Below, one piece after another: positions 9,505 to 19,010 of a stretch of 64,000 nucleotides of DNA. Every line of letters begins with the position of its first letter. The stretch's first letter is position 1. Made by a program: the position numbers and the translations under genes. The notes beneath the pieces are model-generated. The model did no database searches. It worked only from the letters and a program-made list of their open reading frames with translations, and was not told the origin of the DNA. This DNA is from Nitrospirota bacterium (lineage in GTDB: Bacteria; Nitrospirota; Thermodesulfovibrionia; UBA6902; DSMQ01): contig JACQXB010000023.1 of NCBI GenBank assembly GCA_016208965.1, positions 1 to 64,000 of the forward strand, written 5' to 3'.

Positions 9505-10704
9505 TCAGACTTTCTGCCTCAATTCCCCCGTATTAACTGCTATTGCAATTTTTGCCAGCACGGTAAAGATTAGCATTCCCGCTGCCCATATACCGCTGGC
9601 AATCCAGAATTCCAGGGCATTAGGGAAATAATCATATATCTCACCCAAGGTGTCAGGTATAAATCCGGGTAAGACCAAACCCATGCCTTTTTCTATATAA
9701 ACGCCTAGAAATATCAATATACAGGCAAGGTTTAAGGTTTTAAATTTTTCTCTTGTCTTTGGTATCAGCAACAGGATAAATGCAATTGAATTGAATGTAA
9801 TCGCTGTCCATATCCATGGAACCAATTGATTATGTCCGTGCAGTCCGCTCCAGAGATACTCCAGTGAAGCAATATGCGCAGTTGCAGAATAATGCTCTTT
9901 AAATAATTCTGCAACAAGGAAGAAAAGGTTTAAACTCATTGCATACGCTATAATTTCGCCAATCTTAAAAAGCGCCTGGTCAGTGATTCTAAAGCTCGTC
10001 CTTTTTCTGATTATCTGGAAAAGTATAAGCATAAAGGCAGGGCCCGAGCAGAATGCCGATGCAATAAATCTGGGCGCTAATATAGCTCCGTTCCAGAATG
10101 GTCTTGCTGGAAGTCCGGCATATAAAAAGGCTGTAACCGTGTGAATGCTTATAGCAGCAGGAATCGAGAATATTATAAAAGGCATTAAAAGTTTTGTACT
10201 ATAATGTTCGTTTCTGTAAAGCTTATACAGGGCATACCCGCCTATAATCATGTTCAATATTAAATATATATTTAATACAACTACATCCCACGCCAGAATT
10301 GACTGGGGAAAATTAAGCAACCCTATTTTAGGTATAAGGTGCCAGAATCTTTCCGGACTCCCCATATCAACAGTAACAAACATAAGGCACATTGACACTG
10401 CGGCAATAGCCATCATCTCTCCGAGTATAACAATCTCTTTAATCGGCTCCCAGTGATAAAGATATGCTGGCACAACGAGGACCACAGCTGCAGCAGCAAC
10501 ACCAACTAAAAACGTAAAGTTAGCAATATACCAGCCCCATGAAACCTGGTCTCTCATATTAGTTACAATAAGGCCCTGATCAGCTTGCTTAGCAAGCAAT
10601 ACTATTGCTACTGCTATAAAGACAAAGAGAGACATCATCCACAGCTTATAAGCCTTACCGCCGGTTATTAATGTTCTGAGTATTCCTTTTGTCGCCTCAA
10701 ACAT
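9505..10704 (-). CDS. NrfD/PsrC-family quinone-interacting membrane subunit
   Basis: This 399-residue polytopic protein has about ten hydrophobic segments. It carries features of the NrfD/PsrC/DsrP family: VSWGWYIANFTFLVGVAAAAVVLV, a GSPERFWHL segment, and charged residues near helix ends (HNQLVPWIW). Such subunits bind menaquinol and pass electrons to a partner FeS protein. It is the third gene of a minus-strand operon after a tetraheme cytochrome and a ferredoxin-like protein, so the trio should form a menaquinol:periplasm oxidoreductase. No molybdopterin subunit is present. Confidence 0.88.
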   Translation of the reverse strand: MFEATKGILRTLITGGKAYKLWMMSLFVFIAVAIVLLAKQADQGLIVTNMRDQVSWGWYIANFTFLVGVAAAAVVLVVPAYLYHWEPIKEIVILGEMMAIAAVSMCLMFVTVDMGSPERFWHLIPKIGLLNFPQSILAWDVVVLNIYLILNMIIGGYALYKLYRNEHYSTKLLMPFIIFSIPAAISIHTVTAFLYAGLPARPFWNGAILAPRFIASAFCSGPAFMLILFQIIRKRTSFRITDQALFKIGEIIAYAMSLNLFFLVAELFKEHYSATAHIASLEYLWSGLHGHNQLVPWIWTAITFNSIAFILLLIPKTREKFKTLNLACILIFLGVYIEKGMGLVLPGFIPDTLGEIYDYFPNALEFWIASGIWAAGMLIFTVLAKIAIAVNTGELRQKV

Positions 10705-10738
10705 AATCTTTACCCCCGTCTCCTCTACTAGTCATAGA

Positions 10739-11680
10739 CTAACTTTTAACTGGAAAACCCATACTGAAAAAGTAAAAGAATTTTGGGTTGGTGTTCAGCT
10801 CTTCTTTGAGTCTGAAAACCCTGAAGTTTTCAAGTATATAGCGTATTTCACTTGCGGGATCAAGCAGATTACCGAATTTTCTTGCCCCGACAGGGCAAAC
10901 TTCAACACATGCCGTGTACCTGCCTTCCCTTGATCTTTGAATGCAGAAAGTGCACTTTTCAACTACACCTTTATATCTGGGCCTGTTTCCAAGATAATGC
11001 ATCACAGGATTCAACTCCTCCTTGGGTATATTAGGCCTTCCCCAGTTAAAGCTCCTGGCGCCATAAGGACATGCTGCCATACAAAATCTGCAGCCCACAC
11101 ACCAGTTATAATCCACCACTACTATTCCATCAGGCTCTTTCCACGTAGCCTGTACAGGGCATACTCTTACGCATTGCGGATTTTTGCACTGCTGACATTG
11201 AACAGGTACATAGAAACGGCCTTTTTCAGGTACTTTCTCGACATTATAGTAGCGGTTTGATCCCTCTAAATCCAGCCACTTTTCATTTTTCTCAAATTCC
11301 AGAACCTTTATCCACTGAATCTGGGGGTTTCTGGACTGATTGTTTTCATCAACGCATGCATAGACACAGCGCCTACACCCTATACATCTGGAGAGATCAA
11401 GCGCATAGCCGAACTCAACATTATCAATCGGAGGCGTAACTTTGACCGTAACTTTTTTCCCGAATTTTTCTGATAATTCCTTATCTAAGTTTGTTAGTAT
11501 CTTTTTTAGTTCGTCTTTATCCAGTCTTTTAAAATGCTGTCTGAAATATTCTTCCCAAATAGAGGCATCAGCATTTCCAAGAGGCATGGAAAGGGCAGCT
11601 ACTCCTGCTGCAAAACCAGCAAGGAACTTTCTTCTTGTTACCTTGTGTTTATCATTACCTTTCTGTATATCATCTGACAT
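10739..11680 (-). CDS. Four-cluster ferredoxin subunit (DsrO/NrfC-like), Tat-exported
   Basis: The N-terminus has a twin-arginine signal (TRRKFLAGFAAGVAALSM). Cysteine groups CIGCRRCVYAC, CQQCKNPQCVRVCP, CVGCRFCMAACP and CTFCIQRS...CVEVCP can hold four [4Fe-4S] clusters, as in DsrO, NrfC and HybA. Start ATG 11680 is chosen for GGAGG seven bases upstream; an ATG at 11710 overlaps the upstream stop but lacks a site. Located between a tetraheme cytochrome and an NrfD gene, it should wire electrons between quinol-side and heme-side partners on the outer face of the membrane. Confidence 0.9.
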   Translation of the reverse strand: MSDDIQKGNDKHKVTRRKFLAGFAAGVAALSMPLGNADASIWEEYFRQHFKRLDKDELKKILTNLDKELSEKFGKKVTVKVTPPIDNVEFGYALDLSRCIGCRRCVYACVDENNQSRNPQIQWIKVLEFEKNEKWLDLEGSNRYYNVEKVPEKGRFYVPVQCQQCKNPQCVRVCPVQATWKEPDGIVVVDYNWCVGCRFCMAACPYGARSFNWGRPNIPKEELNPVMHYLGNRPRYKGVVEKCTFCIQRSREGRYTACVEVCPVGARKFGNLLDPASEIRYILENFRVFRLKEELNTNPKFFYFFSMGFPVKS

Positions 11681-11706
11681 TGGTTTGCCTCCAAAAATAT
11701 ATTCTG

Positions 11707-12321
11707 TCAATTAGCATTATCTGTGGTAGTTATCCTTATCTCTTTAGGTTTTCTCGGCGCCGGCATGGGTTCTAACGGCTTAAAAGTCGGGTTATGCGGA
11801 TTATGGCACTGGGTACAGTGCAAATATTCCTTATCACCATTCCAGTATCCTGTCCTCTTGCCGTGAATACCCATTTTCCATTCTCTGTATGTTCTTCGAT
11901 GACATTGTTCGCATATCCTATAATATTCCTTAAAATCAACCAGTTTTCCATTGATAAGTCTCAGCTTATCCCTATTGCCGGCACTATGACAGTCAAGACA
12001 CCACCTATTTTCAGAATCATGATTTATAAACTTGCCTGGGGTTTCGTCATGAGGTTCTCCCAATTCACGCCTTTGGGGATTGACTTCCCAATCTTTATCA
12101 TGACATTCCGAACAGCTGGACACTTTCTGCACCTGAAATATTCTAAATTTATTCATTGGTGCAAGATATTTTTTTATTTCTTCTACAGGTCTATCATAGG
12201 GAACTTCTTCTTTCGGAGCTGCCTTTGTTGTTTCTTCATGTACAGCGTTTGCCGAGATAGAGAAAAAGAATATAAAGGTTACGAGCACAGACCATAAAAC
12301 TACAAAATCTCTCTTCCGCAT
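11707..12321 (-). CDS. Tetraheme cytochrome c, first gene of the NrfD operon
   Basis: A signal peptide (hydrophobic VLWSVLVTFIFFFSISANA) is followed by four CxxCH motifs: CSECH, CLDCH, CEQCH and CTQCH. Conserved-looking His residues (EPHDETPG, NHDSENRWC, GIHGKRTGYW) could be distal heme ligands. A Pro-rich tail ends the protein. ATG 12321 has GGAG seven bases upstream; TTG 12327 is less likely. The order cytochrome, FeS protein, NrfD resembles menaquinol-oxidising complexes feeding periplasmic reductases. It is divergent from ubiE across a 172-base promoter region. Confidence 0.88.
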   Translation of the reverse strand: MRKRDFVVLWSVLVTFIFFFSISANAVHEETTKAAPKEEVPYDRPVEEIKKYLAPMNKFRIFQVQKVSSCSECHDKDWEVNPQRRELGEPHDETPGKFINHDSENRWCLDCHSAGNRDKLRLINGKLVDFKEYYRICEQCHRRTYREWKMGIHGKRTGYWNGDKEYLHCTQCHNPHNPTFKPLEPMPAPRKPKEIRITTTDNAN

Positions 12322-12493
12322 TTTCAAACTCCTACTATTATAATTACGGAGACCCTTATGAATCTCAAGACCTCGGCATTTGAGTTTACTTAAATATCTT
12401 TACCCTGTCAAAACAAAAAATATTATCAAGCTATAAAATTATTTTATTTTTACTATCTCAACCCCATGAGAATGTATAATATAATAATAAGCA

Positions 12494-13237
12494 ATGAACA
12501 TGCCATCAAAAGAAGCCAATAAAATACAGGGGATGTTTTCCTCAATTGCACCACGTTATGACCTCCTGAACAAAATACTCAGTCTCGGTAGAGACAGGTA
12601 TTGGAGGGAATTTACCGTGAGAAAGCTCCCAGAGATAAATAACGGTGTGTTTCTTGATGTAGCAACAGGCACTGCTGATATTGCCATTGAGATAGTTAAA
12701 CACTATCCTTTAGGCATCAATGTAATCGGTGTGGATTTCAGTCATCATATGCTTGAGTTAGGTAGGAAAAAGGTGGAGAGATTAGGATATAGTGGTCAGA
12801 TAGAGTTACGTTATGGTGATGCCAATTCCCTGCCTTTTGAGGATAATACATTTGATGGTGCAATAGTTGCATTCGGGATACGCAATCTACCCGACTATAA
12901 GAAAGGGTTTCAAGAAATGAGCAGGGTTTTAAAAAATGGCGGCAAAATGGTAGTGCTGGAGTTCACCCCGTTAGAAAGCTTTTCTAACGGGGCAAGCCTG
13001 AGCTTTCTAACGGGACAGAGCCACATCCTCAGATACTTTTATCTTACAAAGGTGTTGCCCTTAATAGGTGAGATAATCTCAGGAAGAAAGGGTGCTTATA
13101 AATACCTTTCCGATTCAGTGGTAGATTTCCCCGATCCTGAAAAACTAAAAGAAATAATGAAGGGGGCAGGACTAAGAGAAGTTAAATATTATCTGCTGAC
13201 CTTTGGGACTGTGGCAGTGCATGTAGGAACAAAATAA
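12494..13237 (+). CDS. ubiE: Demethylmenaquinone/ubiquinone C-methyltransferase (UbiE/MenG)
   Basis: This SAM-dependent methyltransferase performs the last step of menaquinone synthesis. Motifs are MFSSIAPRYDLLN near the N-terminus, FLDVATGTADIAI (motif I), the acidic GVDFSHHML, IVAFGIRNLPDYKKG and the C-terminal FGTVAVHVGTK. An insert of about 16 residues (ESFSNGASLSFLTGQS) after VVLEFTPL comes from a GTTAGAAAG palindrome; normal proteins continue directly to about RYFYLTKVLPLIG. TATAAT occurs about 20 bases upstream. Its placement next to a quinol-dependent complex is consistent with a menaquinone-based chain. Confidence 0.93.
   Translation: MNMPSKEANKIQGMFSSIAPRYDLLNKILSLGRDRYWREFTVRKLPEINNGVFLDVATGTADIAIEIVKHYPLGINVIGVDFSHHMLELGRKKVERLGYSGQIELRYGDANSLPFEDNTFDGAIVAFGIRNLPDYKKGFQEMSRVLKNGGKMVVLEFTPLESFSNGASLSFLTGQSHILRYFYLTKVLPLIGEIISGRKGAYKYLSDSVVDFPDPEKLKEIMKGAGLREVKYYLLTFGTVAVHVGTK
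12966..13014. repeat. GTTAGAAAG-family palindrome in frame in ubiE
   Basis: CCCCGTTAGAAAGC, its inverted arm TTTTCTAACGGGG, and a further GCTTTCTAACGGGA are arranged within 49 bases. The same arm sequences bound the larger intergenic elements at 31408-31752 and 32668-32764. Confidence 0.85.
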
Positions 13238-13350
13238 AATTCAAAATTAAAAATTCATCCCGAATAGTCGGGACAAAATTGTGGAAGAAAGATTTTTTAA
13301 TTAAAATAAAATATTCCTTAATTTTACATTTTAATTTTTAATTTTTGGTT

Positions 13351-13707
13351 ATGGCTCGTTTCGTTATTCAGGAGCATCAGGCAACCCATCTACACTGGGA
13401 CTTTAGACTTGAAAAAGAGGGAGTCCTTAAAAGCTGGGCTGTGCCAAAGGGAATTCCCGAAGAAAAAGCAGTCAAAAGGCTTGCTATTCAGGTAGAAGAC
13501 CATGAGCTCAGTTATGTAGATTTTGAAGGGACGATACCCGAGGGGTTATATGGTGCAGGAACAGTAAAAATCTGGGATAATGGGACATATGAATTACAAT
13601 CTGAATCCCCAAAGCGTATTGTCTTTGAATTAAAAGGTAAACGGCTCAAAGGCAAATACAGTCTCGTGCATCTAAAAGAGAAACAGTGGCTTTTGATAAA
13701 ACTTTGA
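13351..13707 (+). CDS. Stand-alone LigD-type 3'-phosphoesterase domain
   Basis: The protein of about 118 residues carries the 3'-phosphoesterase motifs HQATHLHWDFRLE, LKSWAVPKGIP, VEDHELSYVDFEGTIPEG and YGAGTVKIWDNGTYE, with the C-terminal LKGKYSLVHLKEKQWLLIK. These domains remove 3'-phosphates or ribonucleotides at DNA ends and are usually fused to ligase D. Here the ligase and polymerase domains are absent and no Ku gene is nearby, so it probably works as an independent end-cleaning enzyme. ATG 13351 is preferred over TTG 13345. Confidence 0.88.
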   Translation: MARFVIQEHQATHLHWDFRLEKEGVLKSWAVPKGIPEEKAVKRLAIQVEDHELSYVDFEGTIPEGLYGAGTVKIWDNGTYELQSESPKRIVFELKGKRLKGKYSLVHLKEKQWLLIKL

Positions 13708-13727
13708 AAAAGAACCTGTCATCCCGA

Positions 13728-13836
13728 GTTCTTCGCTTTTGTCATTGCGATGCCGATATTTCGGCAGAAGCAATCTCTATTATAATGATGAGATTGCTTC
13801 GTCGTCCCGATGTTTCGGGACTCCTCGCAATGACAT
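13728..13836. repeat. REP-like TCATTGCGA / TCGCAATGAC palindrome
   Basis: The left arm contains GTCATTGCGATGCCGATATT and AGCAATCTC. The right arm contains GAGATTGCTTCGTCG and CTCGCAATGACATC. Smaller inverted repeats (CCCGATGTTTCGGGA) are nested. The element lies directly upstream of rsmG and would be translated if a start upstream of 13844 were used. Confidence 0.8.
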
Positions 13837-13843
13837 CAAAATT

Positions 13844-14554
13844 ATGAATCCAAAAGAGTTGCTTAAAGAAGGTTTAAATCAAATCGGCATTTCATATTCT
13901 GAAGAACAAATAAAATCCTTTCTGACCTATCTCTCTGAGCTTAAAAAATGGAACAGGGTATATAACCTTACGGCTTTAAAGACTGATGAGGATATAGTCG
14001 TAAAACATTTTTTAGATTCCTTGCTCTATCTAAAAGCCATCCTTAAAGAGAGTTTCAAGTCTCAAGTTTCAAGTTTCAAGTTAAAGAATTCCGAAGTCTC
14101 CGAACTCAAAATAGCTGATGTAGGGACAGGCGCAGGTTTCCCGGGGATACCAATCAAGCTCACTCGCCCTGAGATAGAACTTACCCTCATTGAGCCATCA
14201 AGGAAAAAGTCTGCATTTCTTCGGCATATAGTGAGGGCGCTGAAGTTAAAAAATGTAACTGTCTTAGAGGCTCGTTTAGAAGACCTCCCAGAGGAACAAG
14301 AGAGAAACTATGATATTATTGTCTCAAGGGCTATATTTAAGGTTAAGGATTTTCTCAAAATGGCATGTCCTTATCTTAAGGGAGATGGAATACTTGTATT
14401 AAGCAAGGGACCAAAAGTTTCAGAAGAATTAAATGAAGCGCTATTAGATAGTGCTTTCATAAAAGGGGCAGATACGGTTGCAGAAATCTTTAGGCTTGAG
14501 CTTCCATTTATTAATGCCAAGAGAAATTTATTAATCTTAAAATGTAAACCCTGA
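13844..14554 (+). CDS. rsmG: 16S rRNA (guanine527-N7)-methyltransferase (RsmG)
   Basis: Motifs are WNRVYNLTALKTDEDIVVKHFLDSL, IADVGTGAGFPGIPIKLTRPEIELTLIEPSRKKSAFL and VSRAIFKVKDFL, diagnostic for RsmG. ATG 13844 is chosen because everything upstream in the open frame is REP-like repeat. An insert of about 15 residues (FKSQVSSFKLKNSEVSE) before the SAM-binding motif is encoded by a TTTCAAG repeat; normal RsmG passes almost directly from HFLDSL...L to ..DVGTG. The insert falls in a surface loop ahead of the Rossmann fold, so function is probably kept. Confidence 0.93.
   Translation: MNPKELLKEGLNQIGISYSEEQIKSFLTYLSELKKWNRVYNLTALKTDEDIVVKHFLDSLLYLKAILKESFKSQVSSFKLKNSEVSELKIADVGTGAGFPGIPIKLTRPEIELTLIEPSRKKSAFLRHIVRALKLKNVTVLEARLEDLPEEQERNYDIIVSRAIFKVKDFLKMACPYLKGDGILVLSKGPKVSEELNEALLDSAFIKGADTVAEIFRLELPFINAKRNLLILKCKP
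14051..14086. repeat. TTTCAAGTC-type micro-repeat inside rsmG
   Basis: Four imperfect copies of a 7-9 base unit (AGTTTCAAG, TCTCAAG, TTTCAAG, TTTCAAG) are translated in frame as SFKSQVSSFKLK. Confidence 0.8.
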
Positions 14555-14556
14555 CT

Positions 14557-15423
14557 TTAATGTCCCCCCTTTATTGCATCTGCAATCCTTGCAACCCTTG
14601 CCATAGCCTTTACATCATGCACCCTTATTATATTTGCCCCGTTAAATATCCCGATAGCCACTGCAGATGCTGTGCCCTCAAGTCTTTCTGAGGGGGGTAA
14701 ATCTCCGAGGTATGAACCATAATGGTTCGTACCGAGAGTCTTACCAATGAATGATTTTCTTGATACCCCTAAAAGAATTGGTTTTTCAAACCCTCTGAAT
14801 TCATTTAATCGCCTCATGATTTCAAGATTATGCTCAACTGTTTTCCCAAAGCCGATACCAGGGTCAATAATTATTTTATCCTCTGAAACGTCGGCATTTC
14901 GGGCAATCTCAATCCCCTCTCTTAGATAATCCATTATTTCAGGGATGAGGGCTTTGTATGTTGGGTTTACCTGCATATTTTTAGGTGTGCCCTTTATATG
15001 CATTATTACAACAGGCGACTGATAGCGGGCTACGACCTCGGGCATTCTTGCATCAAATCTTAATCCGCTTATATCATTTACAATCGAAGCGCCTACTGAA
15101 AGGGCAGCCCCTGCAACATCTGCCTTATATGTATCAATTGATATAGGGATCTTTATCTTTTTTTTAAGCGCCTCAATTACAGGGACAACACGTCTTATAT
15201 CTTCCTTTATAGATATTGATTCTGCCCCTGGTCTTGTGGATTCTCCCCCAACATCTATAATGTCTGCACCTTCTTCTTCCATCCTTAAAGCGTGGTTTAT
15301 AGCACTTTCCTTATTGAAATATAAACCACCATCTGAGAAGGAATCAGGTGTAACATTAATGATGCCCATAATGTGGGTTCGTTGAGAGAAGTCAAAATTG
15401 AAGTCTTTCCAGATAAGTCTCAT
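14557..15423 (-). CDS. folP: Dihydropteroate synthase (FolP)
   Basis: This enzyme joins p-aminobenzoate to hydroxymethyl-dihydropterin pyrophosphate in folate synthesis. Motifs are MGIINVTPDSFSDGG, DVGGESTRPGA, SIDTYK, VNDISG, MHIKGTP..MQ, DPGIGFGKT, GVSRKSFIG and RVHDV. The loop after SFIGKTLG contains an extra TNHYGSYLG, which is the translation of a perfect GGTATGAACC palindrome (14709-14733); homologues go directly to P..ERLEGT. It is convergent with rsmG, two bases apart. Confidence 0.95.
   Translation of the reverse strand: MRLIWKDFNFDFSQRTHIMGIINVTPDSFSDGGLYFNKESAINHALRMEEEGADIIDVGGESTRPGAESISIKEDIRRVVPVIEALKKKIKIPISIDTYKADVAGAALSVGASIVNDISGLRFDARMPEVVARYQSPVVIMHIKGTPKNMQVNPTYKALIPEIMDYLREGIEIARNADVSEDKIIIDPGIGFGKTVEHNLEIMRRLNEFRGFEKPILLGVSRKSFIGKTLGTNHYGSYLGDLPPSERLEGTASAVAIGIFNGANIIRVHDVKAMARVARIADAIKGGH
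14709..14733. repeat. GGTATGAACC palindrome in frame in folP
   Basis: GGTATGAACCAT pairs with ATGGTTCGTACC. The same palindrome occurs at 31582-31606 and 31668-31691 and in the inverted copy at 47044-47067 and 47128-47152. Confidence 0.85.
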
Positions 15424-15463
15424 ATTGTTTAGGATTTAGAATTTCGAATTTAGGATTTAGAAA

Positions 15464-17389
15464 CTATACTGCTGGTTCTGGAGTAGCGCCACTTATACCC
15501 TTTTCTAACTTTGAATCGCTATCTTCTTTCTTTTGAATTACGGCAGCTGCTTCTGCCTTTGAACCCGCGCCTTTATCTTTTTCTATCTTTACGGGTTCAG
15601 TAGCGCTGAGTTCTCTGCCCTGAATTATAGCATCTATTTCAGTCCCATCAAGTGTTTCTTTTTCAAGCAGGGCATGGGCAATTTTTTCAAGAATTGTGCG
15701 GTTCTCAAAAAGGAGATTTTTTGCATACTCATATCTTTCGGTGATAATCCTCCTTACCTCCCCATCAATCGCCTCAGCGGTCTTTTCAGAGTAGTCTTTA
15801 TGTCGGGTGATTTCCTTTCCGAGAAAGATATGTTCCTCTCTTTTTCCAAAAGTCACTGGTCCTAATCTCTCGCTCATTCCCCACTCTGTAACCATCTTCC
15901 TTGCAAGTTCAGTTGCCCTTTCAAGGTCGTTGCCAGCACCTGTGGTCATATACCCAAGTGCTACCTCCTCTGCTGCCCTTCCGCCCAATAGCACCGCAAG
16001 GACGTTTAATAGATACTCCCTTGGATATGTATATCTATCATCTATTGGGAGTTGTTGTGTAACACCCAATGCCATACCTCTGGGGATTATACTTACCTTA
16101 TGAATTGGGTCTGTCCCTGGTGTGAGTTTAGCCACGAGGGAATGACCTGCCTCGTGATGAGCGGTATTACGTTTTTCTGTCTCTGATAATATCATGCTCT
16201 TTCTCTCTACACCCATCATAACCTTATCTTTTGCATATTCAAAATCCTTCATTTCAACCTTGCTCTTAGACTGCCGCGCCGCAAGAAGCGCAGCCTCATT
16301 AACAAGATTCGCAAGGTCTGCCCCTGAAAACCCAGGGGTTCCCCGCGCAAGCAATTCAAGACTTACATCTTCAGCAAGCGGGATCTTCCTTGCATGAACC
16401 TTAATAATCTCAAGCCTTCCCTTAACATCAGGCCGAGGGACAACGACCTGTCTGTCAAATCTACCAGGTCTTAGAAGTGCAGGGTCAAGGACATCGGGTC
16501 TGTTGGTTGCAGCAAGGACTATTATGCCTTCATTTGGGTCAAATCCATCCATCTCAACAAGAAGCTGATTTAATGTCTGCTCCCTCTCATCGTGTCCACC
16601 ACCAAGTCCTGCCCCGCGATGCCTACCAACTGCATCTATCTCGTCTATGAACATAATACATGGGGCATTTTTCTTTGCCTGTTCAAAAAGGTCTCTTACC
16701 CTTGAAGCGCCCACCCCAACAAACATCTCCACAAAATCAGAACCGCTTATGGAGAAAAACGGGACACCTGCCTCTCCTGCAATAGCCCTCGCAAGTAGTG
16801 TCTTTCCTGTTCCAGGTGCTCCAATAAGCAGGACGCCTTTAGGGATTTTCCCGCCTAATTTCTGGAATTTCTGGGGGTCTTTTAAGAAATCTATTATCTC
16901 CTGAACCTCTGCCTTTGCCTCTTCAATGCCTGCTACATCTGCAAAGGTCAACTTCACTGCCTTCTCAGATACAAGCTTTGCCTTGCTTTTGCCAAAGGAT
17001 AACGCCTTGTTTCCACCTACCTGCATTTGCCTCATGAAAAGCACCCAGAGAAAAAATATTAATATAATCGGGCCAAAATTCAAAAATATATTTACATACC
17101 ATGGGTTCTGTTCAGGCTTTACCGTGATCTTCGCGCCCTTTGCTTGCAGTTCTTTCACGAGGTCAGGATAATCAGGGGCATAGGTTTTAAACCTTGTCCC
17201 TTCCTTTAGGGTTCCAGTGATTAGATTATCAGGTTTTTTTATCGTAACCTCTACAACTTCACTATTTTGCAGCCTTGCCAGAAAATCAGAAAATGTCACT
17301 TCCTCTTCAACCTTCGGTGCCTTGAAAAGGTTAAAAACCATGACCATCATCACACCAAAAAGAACCCATATGATTATACTTTTATACAA
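15464..17389 (-). CDS. ftsH: ATP-dependent zinc metalloprotease FtsH
   Basis: This 641-residue membrane AAA+ protease has two N-terminal transmembrane segments (about residues 5-24 and 102-122). Next come Walker A GAPGTGKT, Walker [12 protein letters not shown], the second region of homology with [20 protein letters not shown], and the zinc site HHEAGH with a downstream Glu/Asp helix. The C-terminal tail after about residue 600 is charged and low-complexity ([24 protein letters not shown]). It degrades misassembled membrane proteins and regulators. It is divergent from gatA, with a 133-base gap likely holding both promoters. Confidence 0.96.
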   Translation of the reverse strand: MYKSIIIWVLFGVMMVMVFNLFKAPKVEEEVTFSDFLARLQNSEVVEVTIKKPDNLITGTLKEGTRFKTYAPDYPDLVKELQAKGAKITVKPEQNPWYVNIFLNFGPIILIFFLWVLFMRQMQVGGNKALSFGKSKAKLVSEKAVKLTFADVAGIEEAKAEVQEIIDFLKDPQKFQKLGGKIPKGVLLIGAPGTGKTLLARAIAGEAGVPFFSISGSDFVEMFVGVGASRVRDLFEQAKKNAPCIMFIDEIDAVGRHRGAGLGGGHDEREQTLNQLLVEMDGFDPNEGIIVLAATNRPDVLDPALLRPGRFDRQVVVPRPDVKGRLEIIKVHARKIPLAEDVSLELLARGTPGFSGADLANLVNEAALLAARQSKSKVEMKDFEYAKDKVMMGVERKSMILSETEKRNTAHHEAGHSLVAKLTPGTDPIHKVSIIPRGMALGVTQQLPIDDRYTYPREYLLNVLAVLLGGRAAEEVALGYMTTGAGNDLERATELARKMVTEWGMSERLGPVTFGKREEHIFLGKEITRHKDYSEKTAEAIDGEVRRIITERYEYAKNLLFENRTILEKIAHALLEKETLDGTEIDAIIQGRELSATEPVKIEKDKGAGSKAEAAAVIQKKEDSDSKLEKGISGATPEPAV

Positions 17390-17522
17390 CTCTAACTGCC
17401 TCCGTTTAAATAAACTAACATATTCTTTAAGGTTTTACAATATATTGAATTTATTGTTAGTTACTGGTATAACATTGTAATATGTCTGATACTTTTAACT
17501 TTTAACTCTTAGTGGAGAGGCA

Positions 17523-18977
17523 GTGAAACTTTATAATTTAACCATAAGCAAGGCGAGGGAGGCTATCAGTAAAGGTGAGGTAAGTCCTTCTGAGTTAGTT
17601 AATGCTATATTTAAAAGGATTGAGGATGTTGAGGAAAAGATAAAGGCATATGTGACTCTTACAAAAGTTCGGGCAATAGAGGAGGCAAAACAGCGAGGGA
17701 TTGATATAAAAAAAGGCATTAAAAAAGAGCTCGCCGGCATCCCCCTTGCAATAAAAGACAATATTTGCACAGAGGGAGTAAGGACCACCTGTTCATCAAG
17801 GATTCTTGAAAATTTTATCCCGCCTTATGAAAGCACAGTTACACGAAGACTTAAAGAAGAGGGTTATATCCTTATTGGCAAAACCAATCTTGATGAATTC
17901 GCAATGGGCTCATCAACTGAAAATTCAGCATTTGGCGCAACAAAGAATCCATGGGATATTAGCAGGATACCAGGTGGTTCAAGCGGAGGCTCTGCCTCAG
18001 CAGTAGCGTCAGGCGAGTGCATAGCTGCATTGGGCTCTGATACAGGTGGTTCAATAAGACAGCCTGCAGCACTCTGCGGGGTTGTGGGATTAAAGCCAAC
18101 TTATGGAAGTGTCTCTCGCTATGGACTTGTTGCCTTTGCGTCATCCCTTGACCAGATTGGCCCTATAACAAAGGATGTGAGGGATTCAGCTATACTCCTT
18201 AACATAATCAGCGGACATGACCCTCTGGATTCAACGTCTGCTCCGATTTCTGTGCCTGATTTTGAGTCTGTACTTGGTAAAGATATAAAGGGCATTAAGA
18301 TAGGAATACCAAAGGAGTATTTTATAGAAGGTATGGATAAAGAGGTTGAGTCCTCTGTAATGAATGCGGTAAAGAGATTAGAGGATATTGGAGCAATACC
18401 AGTGAATATTACACTTCCCCATACAGATTATGCAGTTGCAACTTATTATATCCTTGCAAGCTCCGAGGCATCATCCAATCTTGCAAGATACGATGGAGTA
18501 AAGTATGGTTTCAGGGCGGAAGGGAAGGATTTAATGGATATGTATATGAAGACAAGGGCAAAAGGATTTGGCACAGAGGTTAAAAGAAGGATAATGCTCG
18601 GCACATATGCACTTTCAGCAGGTTATTATGAGGCTTACTATGGAAAGGCACAGCATGTAAGGACACTGATAAAAAGGGATTTTGAAAAAGTATTTGAGAC
18701 AGTAGATATAATAATTACCCCCACTACACCAACCCCGGCCTTCAAGATAGGCGAAAAAGTAGATGACCCACTGCAAATGTATTTATCAGACATCTTTACA
18801 ATATCAGTAAACCTTGCGGGTATCCCTGCTATATCAATCCCCTGCGGCTTTAGCTCTCAAAACCTTCCAATAGGTATGCAGATAATAGGAAGGCATTTTA
18901 ATGAAGAGACCATACTAAAGGTTGCCTATGCATATGAGCAAAGCACAGAGTGGCATTTAAGAAAACCTGACTTATAA
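17523..18977 (+). CDS. gatA: Asp/Glu-tRNA amidotransferase subunit A (GatA)
   Basis: This 484-residue amidase has the Ser-cisSer-Lys triad in [20 protein letters not shown] and [36 protein letters not shown], matching GatA rather than a generic amidase (..[21 protein letters not shown]). It supplies ammonia for converting Glu-tRNA(Gln) or Asp-tRNA(Asn). The GTG start at 17523 has GGAGAGG upstream. gatB and gatC are not adjacent, so the complex is encoded at separate loci. A 140-base repeat lies between it and murJ. Confidence 0.95.
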   Translation: MKLYNLTISKAREAISKGEVSPSELVNAIFKRIEDVEEKIKAYVTLTKVRAIEEAKQRGIDIKKGIKKELAGIPLAIKDNICTEGVRTTCSSRILENFIPPYESTVTRRLKEEGYILIGKTNLDEFAMGSSTENSAFGATKNPWDISRIPGGSSGGSASAVASGECIAALGSDTGGSIRQPAALCGVVGLKPTYGSVSRYGLVAFASSLDQIGPITKDVRDSAILLNIISGHDPLDSTSAPISVPDFESVLGKDIKGIKIGIPKEYFIEGMDKEVESSVMNAVKRLEDIGAIPVNITLPHTDYAVATYYILASSEASSNLARYDGVKYGFRAEGKDLMDMYMKTRAKGFGTEVKRRIMLGTYALSAGYYEAYYGKAQHVRTLIKRDFEKVFETVDIIITPTTPTPAFKIGEKVDDPLQMYLSDIFTISVNLAGIPAISIPCGFSSQNLPIGMQIIGRHFNEETILKVAYAYEQSTEWHLRKPDL

Positions 18978-19010
18978 CCAATCTTTGTTAATTGAATACC
19001 ATATATGTTA

